DNA of 64,000 nt, taken from assembly GCA_020726505.1 (NCBI GenBank), contig JAHLEZ010000009.1:2170001-2234000 (forward strand). Direction: 5' to 3'. The notes under the pieces were generated by a model. That model was not told the DNA's origin. It worked only from the letters and a program-made list of their open reading frames with translations, and did not search any database. This document shows positions 21,428 to 34,400 of the stretch, piece by piece. Positions within the stretch are counted from its first letter, which is position 1; every line of letters starts with the position of its first letter. This DNA is from Leptodontidium sp. MPI-SDFR-AT-0119 (taxonomy: Eukaryota > Ascomycota > Leotiomycetes > Helotiales > Leptodontidiaceae). A program made the translations under genes and the position numbers.

Positions 21428-22185
21428 GATATGTGGTTGGTGAAGCTTCTTATCAATGATTTGAATCTCCACAATCACTGAGAAACTTATACTGTCTCAT
21501 GCTAAACAGACGTTCCCGTGGTCGGGGAAGTAAAGAGCGAAGAGCAGGGTTCATATACACAGCTTGCAGCTGGCAGCTTCTGGTCAAAAGTGCTGAGAAC
21601 ACGTCATGAAACATTGTGAAACCACACCTTCAGCAAGCGATTGGCTTAAATAAACCATAGCGCGATGACTCTACGAAAATGAGGCGGGTTATTGAAGCAA
21701 GGCTGCACCTGGCCCCCGTTTGGCCCAGAAGGTTTTACCCACCAACCCTCAACCGCTCAAAATGTAATTTCGTCACAACAACGCAATTTGAGAAAAGTAG
21801 GCCGATATTTGGAATTAGCGACCCCATTTTCGTTATCTGTAAAGTTTGAGGACTTTCTGAGCACTTTCAAAAATCGCAAATATTTTGGCTAATGAAGCCT
21901 GAGGCAGAAATTATTGCTCTTTTCCTCGTCCGCGTTGCCCCCTCAGATTTTCTTTGATTCCAAACATAACTTGTGAGAGTGCGCTCGTAAACAGATACAT
22001 TCCTGTTCGCCGTTTGGGTGCACTCAGCCACGATGACTTCGACCAAGCTGGGAAGATTTATCACGGAGCAGTATAGCATCAAGGCTGTTCGATGTCGATG
22101 GACAGCAAGGTCTATGATACCGCTCTTTCGGCAACAAATCTTACCCTGCCCACGGTCAATTATCGCAAGGTCATATACCACGAAG
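21428..22185. promoter_or_regulatory. Divergent intergenic region
   Basis: These 758 bases lie between the starts of two oppositely directed genes (minus-strand receptor from 21427, plus-strand gene from 22186) and should hold both promoters. Short frames on both strands show no conserved domain. I see no clear TATA or CCAAT arrangement that I would rely on. Confidence 0.4.
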
Positions 22186-23107
22186 ATGCAGCCCGAAACT
22201 CCATCGTCCATTGCAGAGCTCCTGCAAAAGAGCGAAGCCAACTTTCCCACGAAGTGGCGCGCAGATTGTTGGTATCTCACGGTGGTAAGGTATACTCAAA
22301 ACGTATCCACAGCCCTAGCTCATTTGTCTCGTTGTAGGCCGCAGCACTCGTTAGTAGTGGGCAACCAAACCGCGTAGGAACATTGTATTCGCACTTAGTT
22401 GCCCAGGAGAGATACTCTGGTAGCCAACAGAGGCGGTAATTGATTCGTCGACTACGCGAAGCGTTGATCAAATGCATTCCACTCGTTGGCATACCTACTG
22501 TGATTGAAGCCGTCCTGTCGATCGTAAAGGTGGAAAACCCTCAAGACCGAGACTATTCGTTCACAAGGTACGTTTAAGAAGAGCTCCTTGACCCAACTTA
22601 TCCGAGACCAACGCTGATTCAGATTACATTGGTACAGAGAAAATTGGCAGGCCGATGATGCAAACCACATCCGTGCAAGAAAAGTTATAGACACGCTATA
22701 TCAACACGATCATGGAGAAGTAAAGGATAGCTTTGAAGCGCATCGTGAAATTGGTGAGTGCTCTGTATTTTGATACCTGAATAAATCGGCGAAGTGCTAA
22801 GTATAATGTGTTATACATAGCATGGATCTCAACCGAGATATCCTACGGCTTTTTTCTCGCAGAACATCGTGTACTTGATATAACGGAGTCTGAGTTTGTA
22901 ATTCTGCCAGCAATTATGTGTCAAAACCTCAAAGCACCAACGATGTGGCACCAGAGAGGGTGTTTGAGAGTAGGCATTACCAGGGCAGAGGTTAGGCATG
23001 TGCAGAAGGTTTCTGGGGCGATTGCTTCCTTTGGGGGTAGAGTTTTGGATAAAATTGGTGATGTTGACGACGTTCTTGAGGATCCCCGGGATATTATTTT
23101 AGATTAG
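22186..23107 (+). pseudogene. Carboxymuconolactone decarboxylase (AhpD-fold)-like protein, one nonsense codon
   Basis: Four exons join in frame: 22186-22284, 22338-22567, 22623-22753 and 22821-23107. Introns start gtaagg, gtacgt and gtgagt and end in tag or cag. The protein begins MQPETPSSIAELLQKSEANF, continues through LVSSGQPNRVGTLYSHLVAQ and the repeat-like block IRRLREALIKCIPLVGIPTV, and ends with a block reading WISTEISYGFFLAEHRVLD and PTMWHQRGCLRVGI. This pattern is known from fungal CMD-like proteins of about 220-240 residues; the substrate is unknown. One TAA at 22437-22439 stands where Gln is expected (CAA to TAA), the change RIP would cause. Everything else looks intact, so the loss may be recent. 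Confidence 0.7.
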
Positions 23108-23520
23108 TAGCCTTGCTAACTCGCGCATATGATAATTTCAATGTCTCGTACCTCTTACCCGGATATAAGACCTTTATAGTCCACTGATGTGGGCGATTAC
23201 CCATGACATAACATGGATCTATTTATATGAGGGTCTAGTTTAGGATCCTTGGAGCCTGTTTAGGCTCCCAGGAGAGCATCCCCAAAACTTGATAAACATG
23301 AAATGAAAAGGGCCTAGTCTATATCTAGCATGATTGGAGATCAAACGTGTGAGTGATCAGTGGTACCGCCCAGGGGCTGCTCAGGTGAGCTGGGTGAGGA
23401 GAGGGTGTTTAGCGCCTGAGTAGAAGCGGCGAGCTTCCTAACCAACCTTGGTACAGAGAAGAAAAAGTTGTGTTCAACTACTATTGCAGTCGTGTACGTT
23501 TCTCTATACGATTTCGAATA
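23108..23520. other. Intergenic between convergent genes
   Basis: No coding sequence recognised. A small GGAGCC/GGCTCC hairpin lies at about 23249-23272, similar in style to the hairpins in the putative LTR at 14390-14500. Confidence 0.4.
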
Positions 23521-23697
23521 ATCTAGAAAAAAGACCCGATCTTTCTAACTCCTCTCGATCTGGCTACTAGACCTAACAAAGCAAAAAATTTGTTCCGAGG
23601 GTCAGTTGACTCTAAATAGTGAGGCCTATGGCGATGTAGATTTATACTACTAACATATATTGCGTATAAGAGAGCCGCCAATAGGAAATCTGGAGTA

Positions 23698-23705
23698 TTT
23701 ATATA
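23698..23705. repeat. hAT 2 target-site duplication, left copy (TTTATATA)
   Basis: Repeated exactly at 27755-27762, directly outside the inverted ends of the element. Confidence 0.88.
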
Positions 23706-26700
23706 CAGTGTTCCGAATAGTATATGCAGTATGGACCACACCCCCCACTTCAGTGATATGGGACTATTCTAAAGAATACGTAGTGAATATAAACTATGCC
23801 TAGAAATACGTAGTAATATTAGCTTGATTTCTTGATATTATAATATTATTATTAGTATACTAGTATACTAACGCGCTTGCGAGGTAGTTAGAGGGGTAAG
23901 TCTTTAGCCTCGTAAATAATGCTTTAGCCTCGTAATTGAGGGGGCTAAGAGGAGGTTAGGAGAGGCTTACTTTTGGCTTACGATCTCTTTGCTTTCTAAT
24001 TAAACTTGTAAGAGAGTTTAAGGCCAAAGCACTCTAAGAAGAGCCCAAAACTATAAATTAACTATTCGGATGTTGTCCCTCGATTCCTTCGCATTCCCTC
24101 GATTTCTCTTGTATCTTAAGCATTTCTTGTGCCTTGATTTAGGTGTGATTTGGCGTAGATTCTAATGCCTGGATCCCTTCTGAATATAGAGTAGAAATGA
24201 GGATATATATTATCTATATCCTCTAAATATCCGCCACTCCCTGGATGTGTGATTCGGACATTACATTGCCTGTTTTTAGGTGTAAAATGCCTTGATTTTT
24301 ATGTCTTAAACCTTCTTAAATGTCACTGAATATAAGGATATACGTTAGCTTTATCCTTCGTTAACTCTAAACTTATTCCGCCCCTTGATTTAGTGCCTTA
24401 AGTATTAAAACTATTAGTTTTTAGTTTAAAAAATGAGCTGATTATAATGCCCGGATAGTATAGAGGAGATGAGGATGTTCGTGTTCTTAATTCTTAACTA
24501 TTTAGAAAAGAGAATAATACTTTGTAGGTAAGTTTAAGGATCTTAGGTGTAGAAATTAATTAGTTTCTGGCCTAAAATGTAAGTCTTTATTATGCCTAAA
24601 TACGGATAATACTAGAGGGGTATACTTACTTTAATTAACTATATAAGACTCGTATGTCTTACTCACTATATTACTACTATTACTAGCTATATCTCTGTTA
24701 AGTTATCACCTCTTTAAACACCTTGTCGTCGCTAAAACACCTCTTTAAGTACCCTCGCCGTCGTTATGTCGTCTTAAAGCTCTCTTGTTAACTTTGTGTT
24801 ATTTGACCCCCTGTCTAACGATTCTTCGGTTTTTATACTTAATATAAAAGAGGATAAGAAGTGAGAAGAGCCTTACTTTGATATTGTCGAAATGTTATAA
24901 GAAATCGTTAATTTAACTAAAAAGGATAAAGGTTAATACGTACTAAGCGTTCAAGTCAAGCTGCTATCTCTAGACTATTCTTAACTAGAGGATTCCTTTT
25001 CTTAAGACCCTATTAAAACAATTATTAACCTTGAGGGGAATGCTTACTAAGATACTATACTTACAGACGACGAGGACTATAGAATCGAACGCCACCGAAC
25101 CTCTTATATCTAGAACTATATGCCGAACGACAATCCCTAGTATATTTACTTTAGCGAGAAGAAACAAGTCGAATAGCGCTGTCGATACTGTGCTCGTTAA
25201 TATTAAGAGACCGGAGGTACTAGAATTATTGCCTATTACCTTTAAAAGCACTTAATATATAAAGACTCTCCTCGCAAGGAGCTTAAGAAGTGTATCCGTG
25301 GAGCTATCGAGACAGCTATAGAGAGTGTTATAGAGACCGGAGGATATAAAAAACGTCGAATAGAGACTCTAGAACTTATTACAGATGAGTCCAAAATTAA
25401 TCCTTATATACTTGAGCGTTTAATAATCCGCTGGTTTACTTTTAATTCTCTTCCGCTAACGACTGTAGAAAGTGAAGAATTCCGAGTTATAATAGAGTAT
25501 TATAATAAGGACGTCGGAGGCTAATTACTTACTTACAGCGACACAGTTAGAGAATAGGTTCTTCGTGCCTTTAAAGCTAAGAAGGCAAAGATGTTAATAT
25601 TCCTCTTTAAGGCCAGATCTCGTATTTATATTAACTGTGATCTTATAGTCTTAACGAATAGTCTTTTTATTATATACTAGTTTACTCACTTTATTAGCGA
25701 ACAAGGTGATTTAATGGCGATTCTTCTTATAATTAAGGAGATTCAAGGTCACTACGACAAAGATACGCTCGGGAAAGCGTCTATAGAGGTAATATTAGAG
25801 TAGTTATTTAGTGAGAGGATTAGATTTTAAGTTATAAATAATACTTTTATTAACGATACTATATTAAGGGTAATTGCCGTCTATAAGTTAAGGCTCCTTT
25901 CCTACGCTCTAATTAGTAGCAATACCTTACCGCCTGCCTATTACGGTTAACTCCTGCACTTTCGGCTCTGCGGATTAAACTGACTTAATTGACTTCGTTA
26001 ACTTCGCTCACTTCTTCACTTTATAGTACTCTTTAAACACTTTAAAATCGACTACGACGCCGAAGAATATAAATTACATTATTAAGGCTATATTCTCAAC
26101 CTCACCGGCGACTCCTTCCTCTTTAAAACACAAAACGACGCTCTCGTAAATCATAATAACAATTACTCTTTAACTAATAGTCTCACTAAGCTCGAGTTCG
26201 CACAATAGTAAAAGAAAGGTACTATTAGTAAAGCTCACAACTATACTATCAAATTCGGCCGCAGTCTTCTTAAGAACGGAATATGGATATAAATAGGTGG
26301 GAAGAAGCTCCCTCGGGACAATAGCATAAGGTAGACATCTATATATAAGCTAGTGAGTGCCTTAAATAACGAATCGATCTAAAAATTACTATTTAAGTTA
26401 TATAAACAGTATCTAGAGGTTATTAGAAAGGAGGACTAATTGACTAAGGATGACTTCGAGGAGCTTAAGAAGATTAGGTCCTTTCTTTAAGTTATATATA
26501 ATGCCATCCTCTTTATAGAAGGTCACAGTATAACCTTAGATCGAGTCCTTCTTATAATAGAGTTCGTGTTAGATCACTTTAAACGTAGTAAAGAAAAGTA
26601 TAAAAACGATCGATTCCTCTCACTTTATATTAACTCCGGCTAGTCGAAGCTTAATGATTACTACGCCTTAATAGACAAATCTCTTGCCTATGTGGCAGCG

Positions 26701-27754
26701 GTAGTTCTCGACCTTACAAGGAAGTGGCACTACTTTAAAAAGTAGTAGAAGGATACACACTTAGATTAGCTAGAAACCTAGAAGACTAAAGTTAAGACGT
26801 TTTAGGAGTATAAATACAAAGTAATGTTTATAGCTTACTTCTCTCCACTACTAGAATTATATACTAACTTCTAGTCTTCTACAAATAGGACGTAATACTA
26901 CAACCTTCTACCTCCTTATCCTCCTTCTCCTCTACTAAAAAACCGACTATTAACATATATATTACTTACCTCTAGCGGAAGTAAAAGTCTAAGGTTATTT
27001 CCAACGAATATAAGCTTTATTGTGCTACTTTACCTCTTATAACGAATATAAACTATAATCCGCGGGCTTAGTAGTTAGAGGCATTATAATAGACTACATA
27101 CCCTAATCTCTCTCGAATAGCTCTCGACATACTCTCTATTCCGGCTATGTCATCCGAATGCGAACGCCTCTTTTCTGCCACTAAAGTTACTATAATAGAC
27201 CGACGAAACCGCATAGGGATTGAGATAGTAGAAGTTTTAGAATACTTAAAATACTAGTTACATTTAAACAAATAGAGTAACGCCAAAAACGACGATTCGG
27301 GAGAGATTCTTACTAGAGCTACGTCATCTGCGAATTACATAGAGTTTACTTCTTGTAGAGGGCGATTAGGCTGATTTTTAAGTGTCCTAGATATGTTAAA
27401 GAGTCCTGTTTTACTGTATTTTTGAGGTTTATAAAGTGCCCAGATGCCTGTGTTTTTAATTATATTACTGCCCTAACACCCTAATATTTTCATTTTATAA
27501 GGTTCTTTAATTGTAGTCGTTTTTTTAGCTTAATTTTACGTCAATTAGGGCGTTATTATTGCGTTATTGTATAGTTAGTAGTCCAATTTAGGCTTAGCGC
27601 CGTATTTCTTCAGTTTCTTAGTATATCCTCGTACTGTATAGTATTATTACTACCCCTACTAATACGTATAGTCTCAAAGATACGATACGGAGTATGTATT
27701 AGACCACCCAAATCCCGAGCTAGTAATACAGATACTGCACTATTCGGAACACTG
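23706..27754 (+). mobile_element. hAT DNA transposon 2, RIP-degraded
   Basis: The ends are CAGTGTTCCGAATAGT on the left and the same 16 bases inverted on the right, each followed inward by GCAGTAT with small changes. The 8-base duplication TTTATATA lies outside. Length 4,049 bases, strongly AT-rich. It sits within the HET gene, the second hAT in this window to hit a recognition gene. Confidence 0.9.
25030..27260 (+). pseudogene. hAT transposase remains (element 2)
   Basis: The plus strand reads a BED-finger-like region near 25150-25260 (CRYCAR, then HL and H), then KKCIRGAIETAIESVIETGG and ESKINPYILERLIIRWF near 25290-25440, and near 27140-27200 the dimerisation motif MSSECERLFSATKVTI. Stops and frame breaks occur throughout. 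The order of domains is that of a complete hAT transposase, so the copy was once full length. Confidence 0.7.
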
Positions 27755-27762
27755 TTTATATA
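27755..27762. repeat. hAT 2 target-site duplication, right copy (TTTATATA)
   Basis: Exact partner of 23698-23705. Confidence 0.88.
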
Positions 27763-28731
27763 TATTCCAGGAAGATAACATAATACTTAGTTCATAATAA
27801 AATATATCCGAGATAATTCCAAGTTAATAGCGAGTTAAAGAATGTGGCTGGTTAGTAAATGTCGTCATGAGGACAGAACCACAGAGCACAATACGCATTA
27901 AGAGCGGCGCTACATCGGCGTCGTGTAATTCTCTCGCTACCACAGAGAAATTCCGCTTTCTCTGGGAGGGTTATTTCTTGAAGGACCCATATCCGTCCCC
28001 ACCAAGGCCGGGTAAAAAACCGCTTTATGCCAGCCATCAGTAACAGGTAATCCTGGTTGTGCCAGCCGCTAATGGAATAGAAAAGACTGTGCAGACTATG
28101 CAATGTATCTTGGTGGAACGTGAAGGGTATACCAACGGGCGTAGTTAGCATGACATTTGGTCGCCTTCGATCACGGGGCTCACGAGGCTGTAACGCCAGC
28201 TTTTGCCAGACTTCTTGGTAAGGCTCGGGTCCACTATACATGCCGCATGCCTCTGCTTTTTCTCCAAGGGAGTTTATAAATATTTCATTATTGAAACATC
28301 GTCACTCTGTGCTGGACCAAGCTAAGCAACGACCTTGTATGCTGTTTGGTAGATATCTGCTATAAGCCCAACTTGCTAGTAGCTTTTTTCTTCGTTGTCT
28401 GACTGATTGATTCAGAGGAAATCGATCCAGATCATAAGGTCTTCTTTAGGCGGCCTAAGTACTATAATCGCGTCGTATAGATTTTTGGTTACTCGAATCA
28501 TTGAATTTTCAACGAGTATCATTCTGACATCGGTGGCAATTCCCCAAACTTAGGACAAGGCTACATACAAATTTCGGATGGCTCGTGAAGGGCGGCGTGA
28601 AACATATGGCAAGCGGGGATGTGTTTGAGTTTTCCGTTTCCATCTGATAGTAGGAGTTTCAATAGCCTAATCTCGTTCCTGGAACGCTGCAACGTTCGAT
28701 ATTCGTATCCGTTTGTCTTCGGGGTAGCCAT

Positions 28732-29004
28732 GGTGGTACTGCTTCGAACCCTATTATGATTTGGATGAGTCTTGAACGGTTAGAAGATTCTCTTCCCACA
28801 GACCGCCGGCTTTGGCACATTAGGAGCTGGTTTTTAAACGTGATCTAGCCCATGTGGCTGCATGCCAGTCACATGGTCCTCAGCTAATCCTTTATCCTTT
28901 CACGGTAGGTGGGGTGACCAATAATCTGGAGTCTTGTTACGGGGTTGGAGGGGAAGCCGATTTTGTAAGCGTCTGTATTACTAAGCTGGACGTGGACGTA
29001 CAAC
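28732..29004. other. Upstream region of the HET gene
   Basis: This is the probable promoter side of the minus-strand HET gene, bounded on the right by a Tc1/mariner element. No specific site recognised. Confidence 0.35.
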
Positions 29005-29006
29005 TA

Positions 29007-30578
29007 CGAAGGCGGGCGGCATTGAAATCCGTTAGCGCCAAACTAGCGGTCTAAGCGAGTCATCTAAAGTAGTCTCCCCACATTCAAACTCAACAACTTT
29101 ACTTGAATATTACAAGCTTTCTATTAATCCAATTGGTTTAAAATTTTTAATATGGGGAAACCTGCGTCTCTTTCTCAAAAGATAGCTTTTTTAGTTCATT
29201 GTGAATACGTTGCGGTAGTGCATGCTGCGAAAAAGGCCGGTATCCCTCAAACTACGGCTAATGATATCAAACGACGGGCCGACGCGCTTAAAGCGGAGTG
29301 TGAGGCACAAGGATGGCCACCTCCTTCGTACCAAGAGTAAATTGAACGGAAAGTCGGTAGTGGAGCAAAGCCAAAGACGTCAGTTAAAGAGGTGTCGAAG
29401 TTATTAGATGCTTGTACACTCAACAGAAGGCAACGAAAGAAGCTCTGGCATGTTGTTGCGAAAGAGGGGTTCTTTGACTACCACCGTCGAACGATCGAGA
29501 AGAAACTCCGCGAGCGAGGCCTTCGTAGGGCCAAATCGACGAAGAAGCTCTCTTTGACAGATATTCAAAAGGCACAACGTTACGAGCTTGCACTTTCCCG
29601 AAAAGACTGGGGTTTGTTAGAGTGGCGGATGGTGATCTTTTCTGACGAAGCTTCAATTGTGGTCTCAGCAAAGCGTGGCATGCAAAATATCTCTCGATTT
29701 GTGGACGAACGATATTATCCCGATTGCATTGAGCGGCGATATAATAACTACTCAGAAGCGATGTTTTGGGGATGCTTTACATACGATCACAAAGGCCCAT
29801 CTCATGTCTACTACCCTCAAACTGCCGAAGAAAGAGCCACAGACGATGTTATACTCGACGAGCTAAACAATAAAGAAATCGAAGCTAAGTGTCGTGCTGC
29901 GTTTGATGCTTAAGAGAGAGCAAAAGAAGCTGAATGGGATCGGAAAGGTCAACGATGGCCAGCGAAAAGAGCGAGTTGGGAGGTATATTGGAAGAATCAC
30001 AAGTATAAGAGAGATGCTCAATCTCGGGGAGGAGTTAATAATATTCGTTATATTAACGAAGTGTTAAAACCTAAGCTTATTCCTTTTTGGGAAGAGTTAA
30101 TGGTTCAACGACACGAACCTGATTTGTTTGAGGACGAGATGTTACCGTACGTTTTTTAACAAGATAACGCTCCTTCTCACGCAAGCAAATGGACTCAACG
30201 AATCCTTAAGCAAGCTGGAATTCCTCTCTACGAGCATATAGGTAATTTAGCAGATCAGAACGCTATTGAAGGCGTGTGGATGCCAATGAGAATTGAAATT
30301 ACGAAGTAGTGGGATGCCCCTTATACGATTGAGTGGACAGATCGAGCTTGGAGACAGACTTGGGAAGATATTCCTATAGATAGAATTCGTGCATTAGTAG
30401 CCTGTCAAGCGGCAATTAATTCTTTAATAATTGAATGTGAAGGTGGTAATGAATTTCATAGGTAGTACTTAATTTGTAGTATAAATTGATAGGGAAGCGG
30501 GGTACTTTTTGGTGCCAAGCCTGGCTAGAGTCATTTACGTAAAATCGGCGCTAACGGATTTCAATGCCGCGCGCCTTC
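29007..30578 (+). mobile_element. Tc1/mariner element with TA target site
   Basis: Inverted ends of about 33 bases begin CGAAGGCGGGCGGCATTGAA on the left (29007) and match the reverse complement of 30546-30578 with one mismatch. Both are flanked by TA (29005-29006 and 30579-30580), the target duplication of this superfamily. Length 1,572 bases with a single transposase frame inside. Confidence 0.9.
29152..30465 (+). pseudogene. Tc1-type DDE transposase with five in-frame stops
   Basis: The frame starts MGKPASLSQKIAFLVHCEY (helix-turn-helix region) and continues in one phase to 30465. The catalytic residues are visible: FSDEAS (near 29640), QDNAPSH (near 30160) and DQNAIEGVW (near 30260), with 34 residues between the second D and the E (DD34E). 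Stops at 29338, 29911, 30157, 30307 and 30463 are TAA or TAG, most where CAA, CAG or TGG is plausible. The phase is never lost, so damage is by point mutation only. Without the stops it would be about 437 residues, slightly longer than common Tc1 transposases. Confidence 0.85.
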
Positions 30579-30580
30579 GT

Positions 30581-30947
30581 AGCCACAGGTGGCTTTCTTA
30601 CCTTTGGCTTAATAATCGCAATTGCGGCGTAAATATTGCGGGGCCCTTCCCCACTCAGATCGTCACTCGCTTCGATCCCAAAATTTACAGTTAATCCTGT
30701 TGCCTAAAAGTGTGTGACACCAAACAGCGGGCTTGAGTTCATCACTTTTCTCTCCAGTGTGCCATCACTTCAACGACATCCGACTCTCAGTGTTTGCCTG
30801 TGAGACATTCATTATTTTACTCAATCACCCTGATGAGAGACCAGCATCTGAGAGGGACCGAACTTGAATTGGATAAGTTCATCGGCGGCATAACTCATCA
30901 TCAACGGATCTGGCATCCTATCTACAGATACACACGACTTGTCCAAA
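30581..30947. promoter_or_regulatory. Upstream region of the split HET gene
   Basis: This is the 5' flank of the HET gene starting at 30948 and should hold its promoter. No motif stands out. Confidence 0.4.
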
Positions 30948-31256
30948 ATGAGGCTCATCAACGTTCATTCGATGAAGATAGAATACCACATCAATCCGCC
31001 CAAAAAGTATGCAATCTTATCTCATACAGTCGGACCGCATCAAACACGGTAAATTTGAGAAGTTTTAATAACTAATAAACTGTTTAATACATTATCTGCG
31101 CTAGCTTATAAGCTCTCTAAAGAATCCACTTTTATCCCGATCGGGTTAGCGGGGAAAAAGTTATTATTATATATGCCGAGTCTTGGCGTGCCAAGAGGGG
31201 TCCAAAATATTTGAGGATTTTTCTTTTTATATATATATACTTTTTAAATCCATTAG

Positions 31257-31441
31257 TGTCGTGCAGGCACGGGCTGACGCTCGGTTAGTTGTGCGCTATG
31301 CTAGTTTTGGATTCTGTTAGCGTATACCGCTTTTAGGAAAATAACGTGTTCCCCTAAATTCCTTATGTATTCTAGACAATAATTAAGCACTTTAATTCTC
31401 CCTACGTTAATCGCAAGGCTCTACTCTACTTCTATACTACA
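31257..31441 (+). repeat. 5' LTR of copia B, with adjoining primer-binding site
   Basis: It starts TGTCGTGCAGGCACGG and ends TACTACA. Directly after it, GTTATAAGCCCCG (31442-31454) resembles GGTTATGAGCC, complementary to the anticodon region of initiator tRNA-Met, the half-tRNA primer known from Drosophila copia-type elements. The one G-to-A change is RIP-like. Confidence 0.88.
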
Positions 31442-31454
31442 GTTATAAGCCCCG

Positions 31455-34400
31455 TGACGAAGCTATTAAGTTAGTATTCTTCCTTCTGTACTTTATAGAT
31501 CTAAGTAGAGTTATCAACGTAAGATTAGTAAGTGACGAATAACGTCGGCGCTTCCTACTTATTAATAAGTGCAGTTCACACTGCCATTTCCCTTTAACTT
31601 CTTTAGAAAAGGGTAAATCGAGCACCTATACTCGAGATTCTCTTCTCCTCTTTAATAAATCCATTGAACCCTCAAGAGAGCAGCCCTCTCTTCGCTATAG
31701 TAGACTTAACTTCAGTCTCCTCCTCTAATAATCGAACGCCGCTTAATTACAACAGGCAAACATGGACTCTATAGTACTAAGCCTTTAAATCCTTTTATAT
31801 CTTTTATAAGGTATAGACTTTAGTTAATCTAGAACTACTGGTCGCTCCAAATATCCTCGAAAACGAGCCTTAAGCACAAACGATTGACTAAGTGAAGGTA
31901 TAATAAGACAAGGAGGCTCTCGATTTCAACTTTAAAGAGTAAGTAAAGTAAGATAAAGACTAACGAGTACCCGAACTTAAGGGGCTTAAACTAAGTGTAA
32001 TACTTTTTATATTATTTAACGTTACTATAGTTACTTTAATATATACTGCCCTAATAAAGGAGCATGTTATAAAACACGCACAATGGTTAGAAAAGGCTCG
32101 GGCCTATAAGGCAGTATATAAGTGGATTCAAGAGACGGTTAATCCCTCGATCTACTAGAGTGCTATTCGGGAGTGTGAGATTAAGGAGGAATAGAGAGTA
32201 AAAGAGTAACCTGATAGGATAACGGACGAACCGAACGACCTACGATCTTAGACTTTGTAAATGCTCCTTAAGGTGTTAAAGAGAGACTACGTCCCTTTAG
32301 AAACAAGTAACCTCACTAAGGCTCAGGCTAAATACCGAGAGAAGCTCGAAGTCGTCAAAACAGGACGGGTCAATCCTAAGGTGTGGATTTAAGAGTAACG
32401 ATTAGCTTACTAAGATACTTTATTATACGATATTCTGGACGTTAAAGGCCCCTTGGCAATTATTAACTTTATTAAAGTAGTTCAAGAGAAGTTTACACTT
32501 AAATAGGGCCGCGAACGACTGTCTAAGGTCCTTAGGGATAATACTCTAGGAGTTGTTTACAAGTACTTATTACTTTAATACGTTAATTGGCTTTCGGCGC
32601 TTAATAAGGAGTCTTTTACGGCTACCGAAAGAAACAAGACAGTTAGATTGTACGTTATACTTGGAGGAAGATCGGATGCTCCAGGAGTATTACAGGTACT
32701 AAGGACCTCTTCGCCAAACACTTCGATTAACACTTGTCCTTGTAAAATAGGTTCTTATTAACATAGAGCAATCGATTGCTACAGACTTCGATATTGCTGC
32801 GACGGCTTAACTAGGGAAAAACTACGTAACTTACTGTCTTCGGAAGAAATCAAGGAAACCCGAATCAAGCTAGAAAAGGAGTTTCCCGAACTTAACCGAG
32901 TAATCGGCAAGAAAGTAGCGGTAAAGGAAATTACTAAGGGAATAACCTCCGAAAACTCTTCGTCTTCTCCGACAACCTCGGCAAAAGCCTTAGAGCTATT
33001 GAGGTATCCCGGCAATATTAATGTATATGTAATTAGTCCGGAGTTACTCGATGAGGCTCTCGTCACCTCTAGAATTTACGCTACTATTAATATAGATCGA
33101 CACCCGCTCTTAGAGAGTACCTTATTTAATAACGGAGCCGTTACTTATTTAGTTAACTTAGTTGCTTTATTAGAGCCTAAAACCTTTATTAAATTAACTA
33201 ACGACGACAGTATTAAAGCCGGAACGTCGAGCCTTATAATCAAGGGCCGAGGTACTCGTTTTTTTAAGGGTACTTTTTATGGCCCTAACAAACTAAATAC
33301 TAAAGACTTAAGGCTTTTTAACGTCGTTATTATTAAAGGATTTAATATTAATATTATTTCGGAAGCTCGTTTATTACAGGCAAGAGTTTAGTATAATAGG
33401 TTAGACTGCACGTTACGCGTGGGATTAACTAAAAAGAGTATTGTGTTAAAGTAATTAGAGCGACAGTTTAACTTAACTTTCTTTAAATATAAGCCTTTTA
33501 ATTACTCTTTAGCCTCCTTAATTACTTATAACTCTTTAATTCGCTTAACTTATACCTTTTTGATATTCCTTACACTTTAAAAGAGTATCTGGCAAGGCTT
33601 TTAATTAAGTCAATAATATTTGAGACCGCGGCTAGACGACGCTAGGTTATAGCACTTACGGGCAGGGCACCTAAGGAAGGAAGCGTTAGAGAATTTGGTT
33701 AAAAATGCGCGCAACGTCGAGATCTTAGGCACTACTTAAATTAAGTGTAAAGAGTACTCTTTAGTTATCGCGCAGCAAGTCGTTAGTCGAAGACCTTCGG
33801 AGAGAACAGTTACCCGGCCTTTTTATCGCATTTCTTAAGACTTATTCGACTTCCCTACTGGATTTAATAGGAATAGCTGGCTCTTATTAGTTAAAGACTA
33901 ATACGATAAGAAATTCTATGGATAGCTCTTGAAAAACAAAGGGTTAATCGCCGTCTTAGGAGCTCTCAAACCGTTTAAGGCGTGGACGAGACGTCAATTC
34001 GGACTCTCGATTTGCAAAATACGCTAAGACAACGACACCTCGGTTATAGGAATCAATAGATCAACCGAGTACGAAAAGTGGTGTACGGAGAATAGTATTA
34101 ATATTAAGGGTACCCCTTTATATATACACTAACCTAATAAGAGAGCTAAGCGTGTAGGCAAGGAAATCATCGAAAAGTCTATTAAGATGCGTCTTTTAGT
34201 AAACTTACTGAAAGAACTTTAGACGGAAGTAGTTATAGTAGTAATTACTCTTTATAACATAAGTCCGGTTACTCGGAAAGGCTTTAAGAGTCTAAATGAG
34301 ATCTTTTATACTTAGTTTAGGCAATATTTTCAGTACTACGACCCTAAGCTTATTTAGAAGCTCACTACTGATATACGACTTAACTAGAGTAACATATAAG

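Larger units (their letters stand above)
23521..28731 (-). pseudogene. HET-domain gene, interrupted by a hAT transposon
   Basis: On the minus strand the frame starts at ATG 28731 and reads YEYRTLQRSRNEIRLLKLLL. After a frame break near 28575 it continues with ALS-stop-VWG, then WIDFL-stop-INQSD and IYQTAYKVVA, the first conserved block of HET proteins, and then RPWWGRIWVLQEITL (near 28000-27950), the second block. Beyond the hAT element it resumes with ESTDPRNKFFALLGLV (23610-23550), the third block. HET proteins trigger cell death on non-self fusion. Damage: stops where Gln and Trp are expected, one frame break, and the transposon at 23706-27754. Open pieces are 28241-27852 and 23741-23523. 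Non-functional. Confidence 0.82.

Noticed and set aside
30794..31075. 93-codon plus-strand frame
   Set aside because: It runs in another phase over the true start of the split HET gene and into the transposon end.
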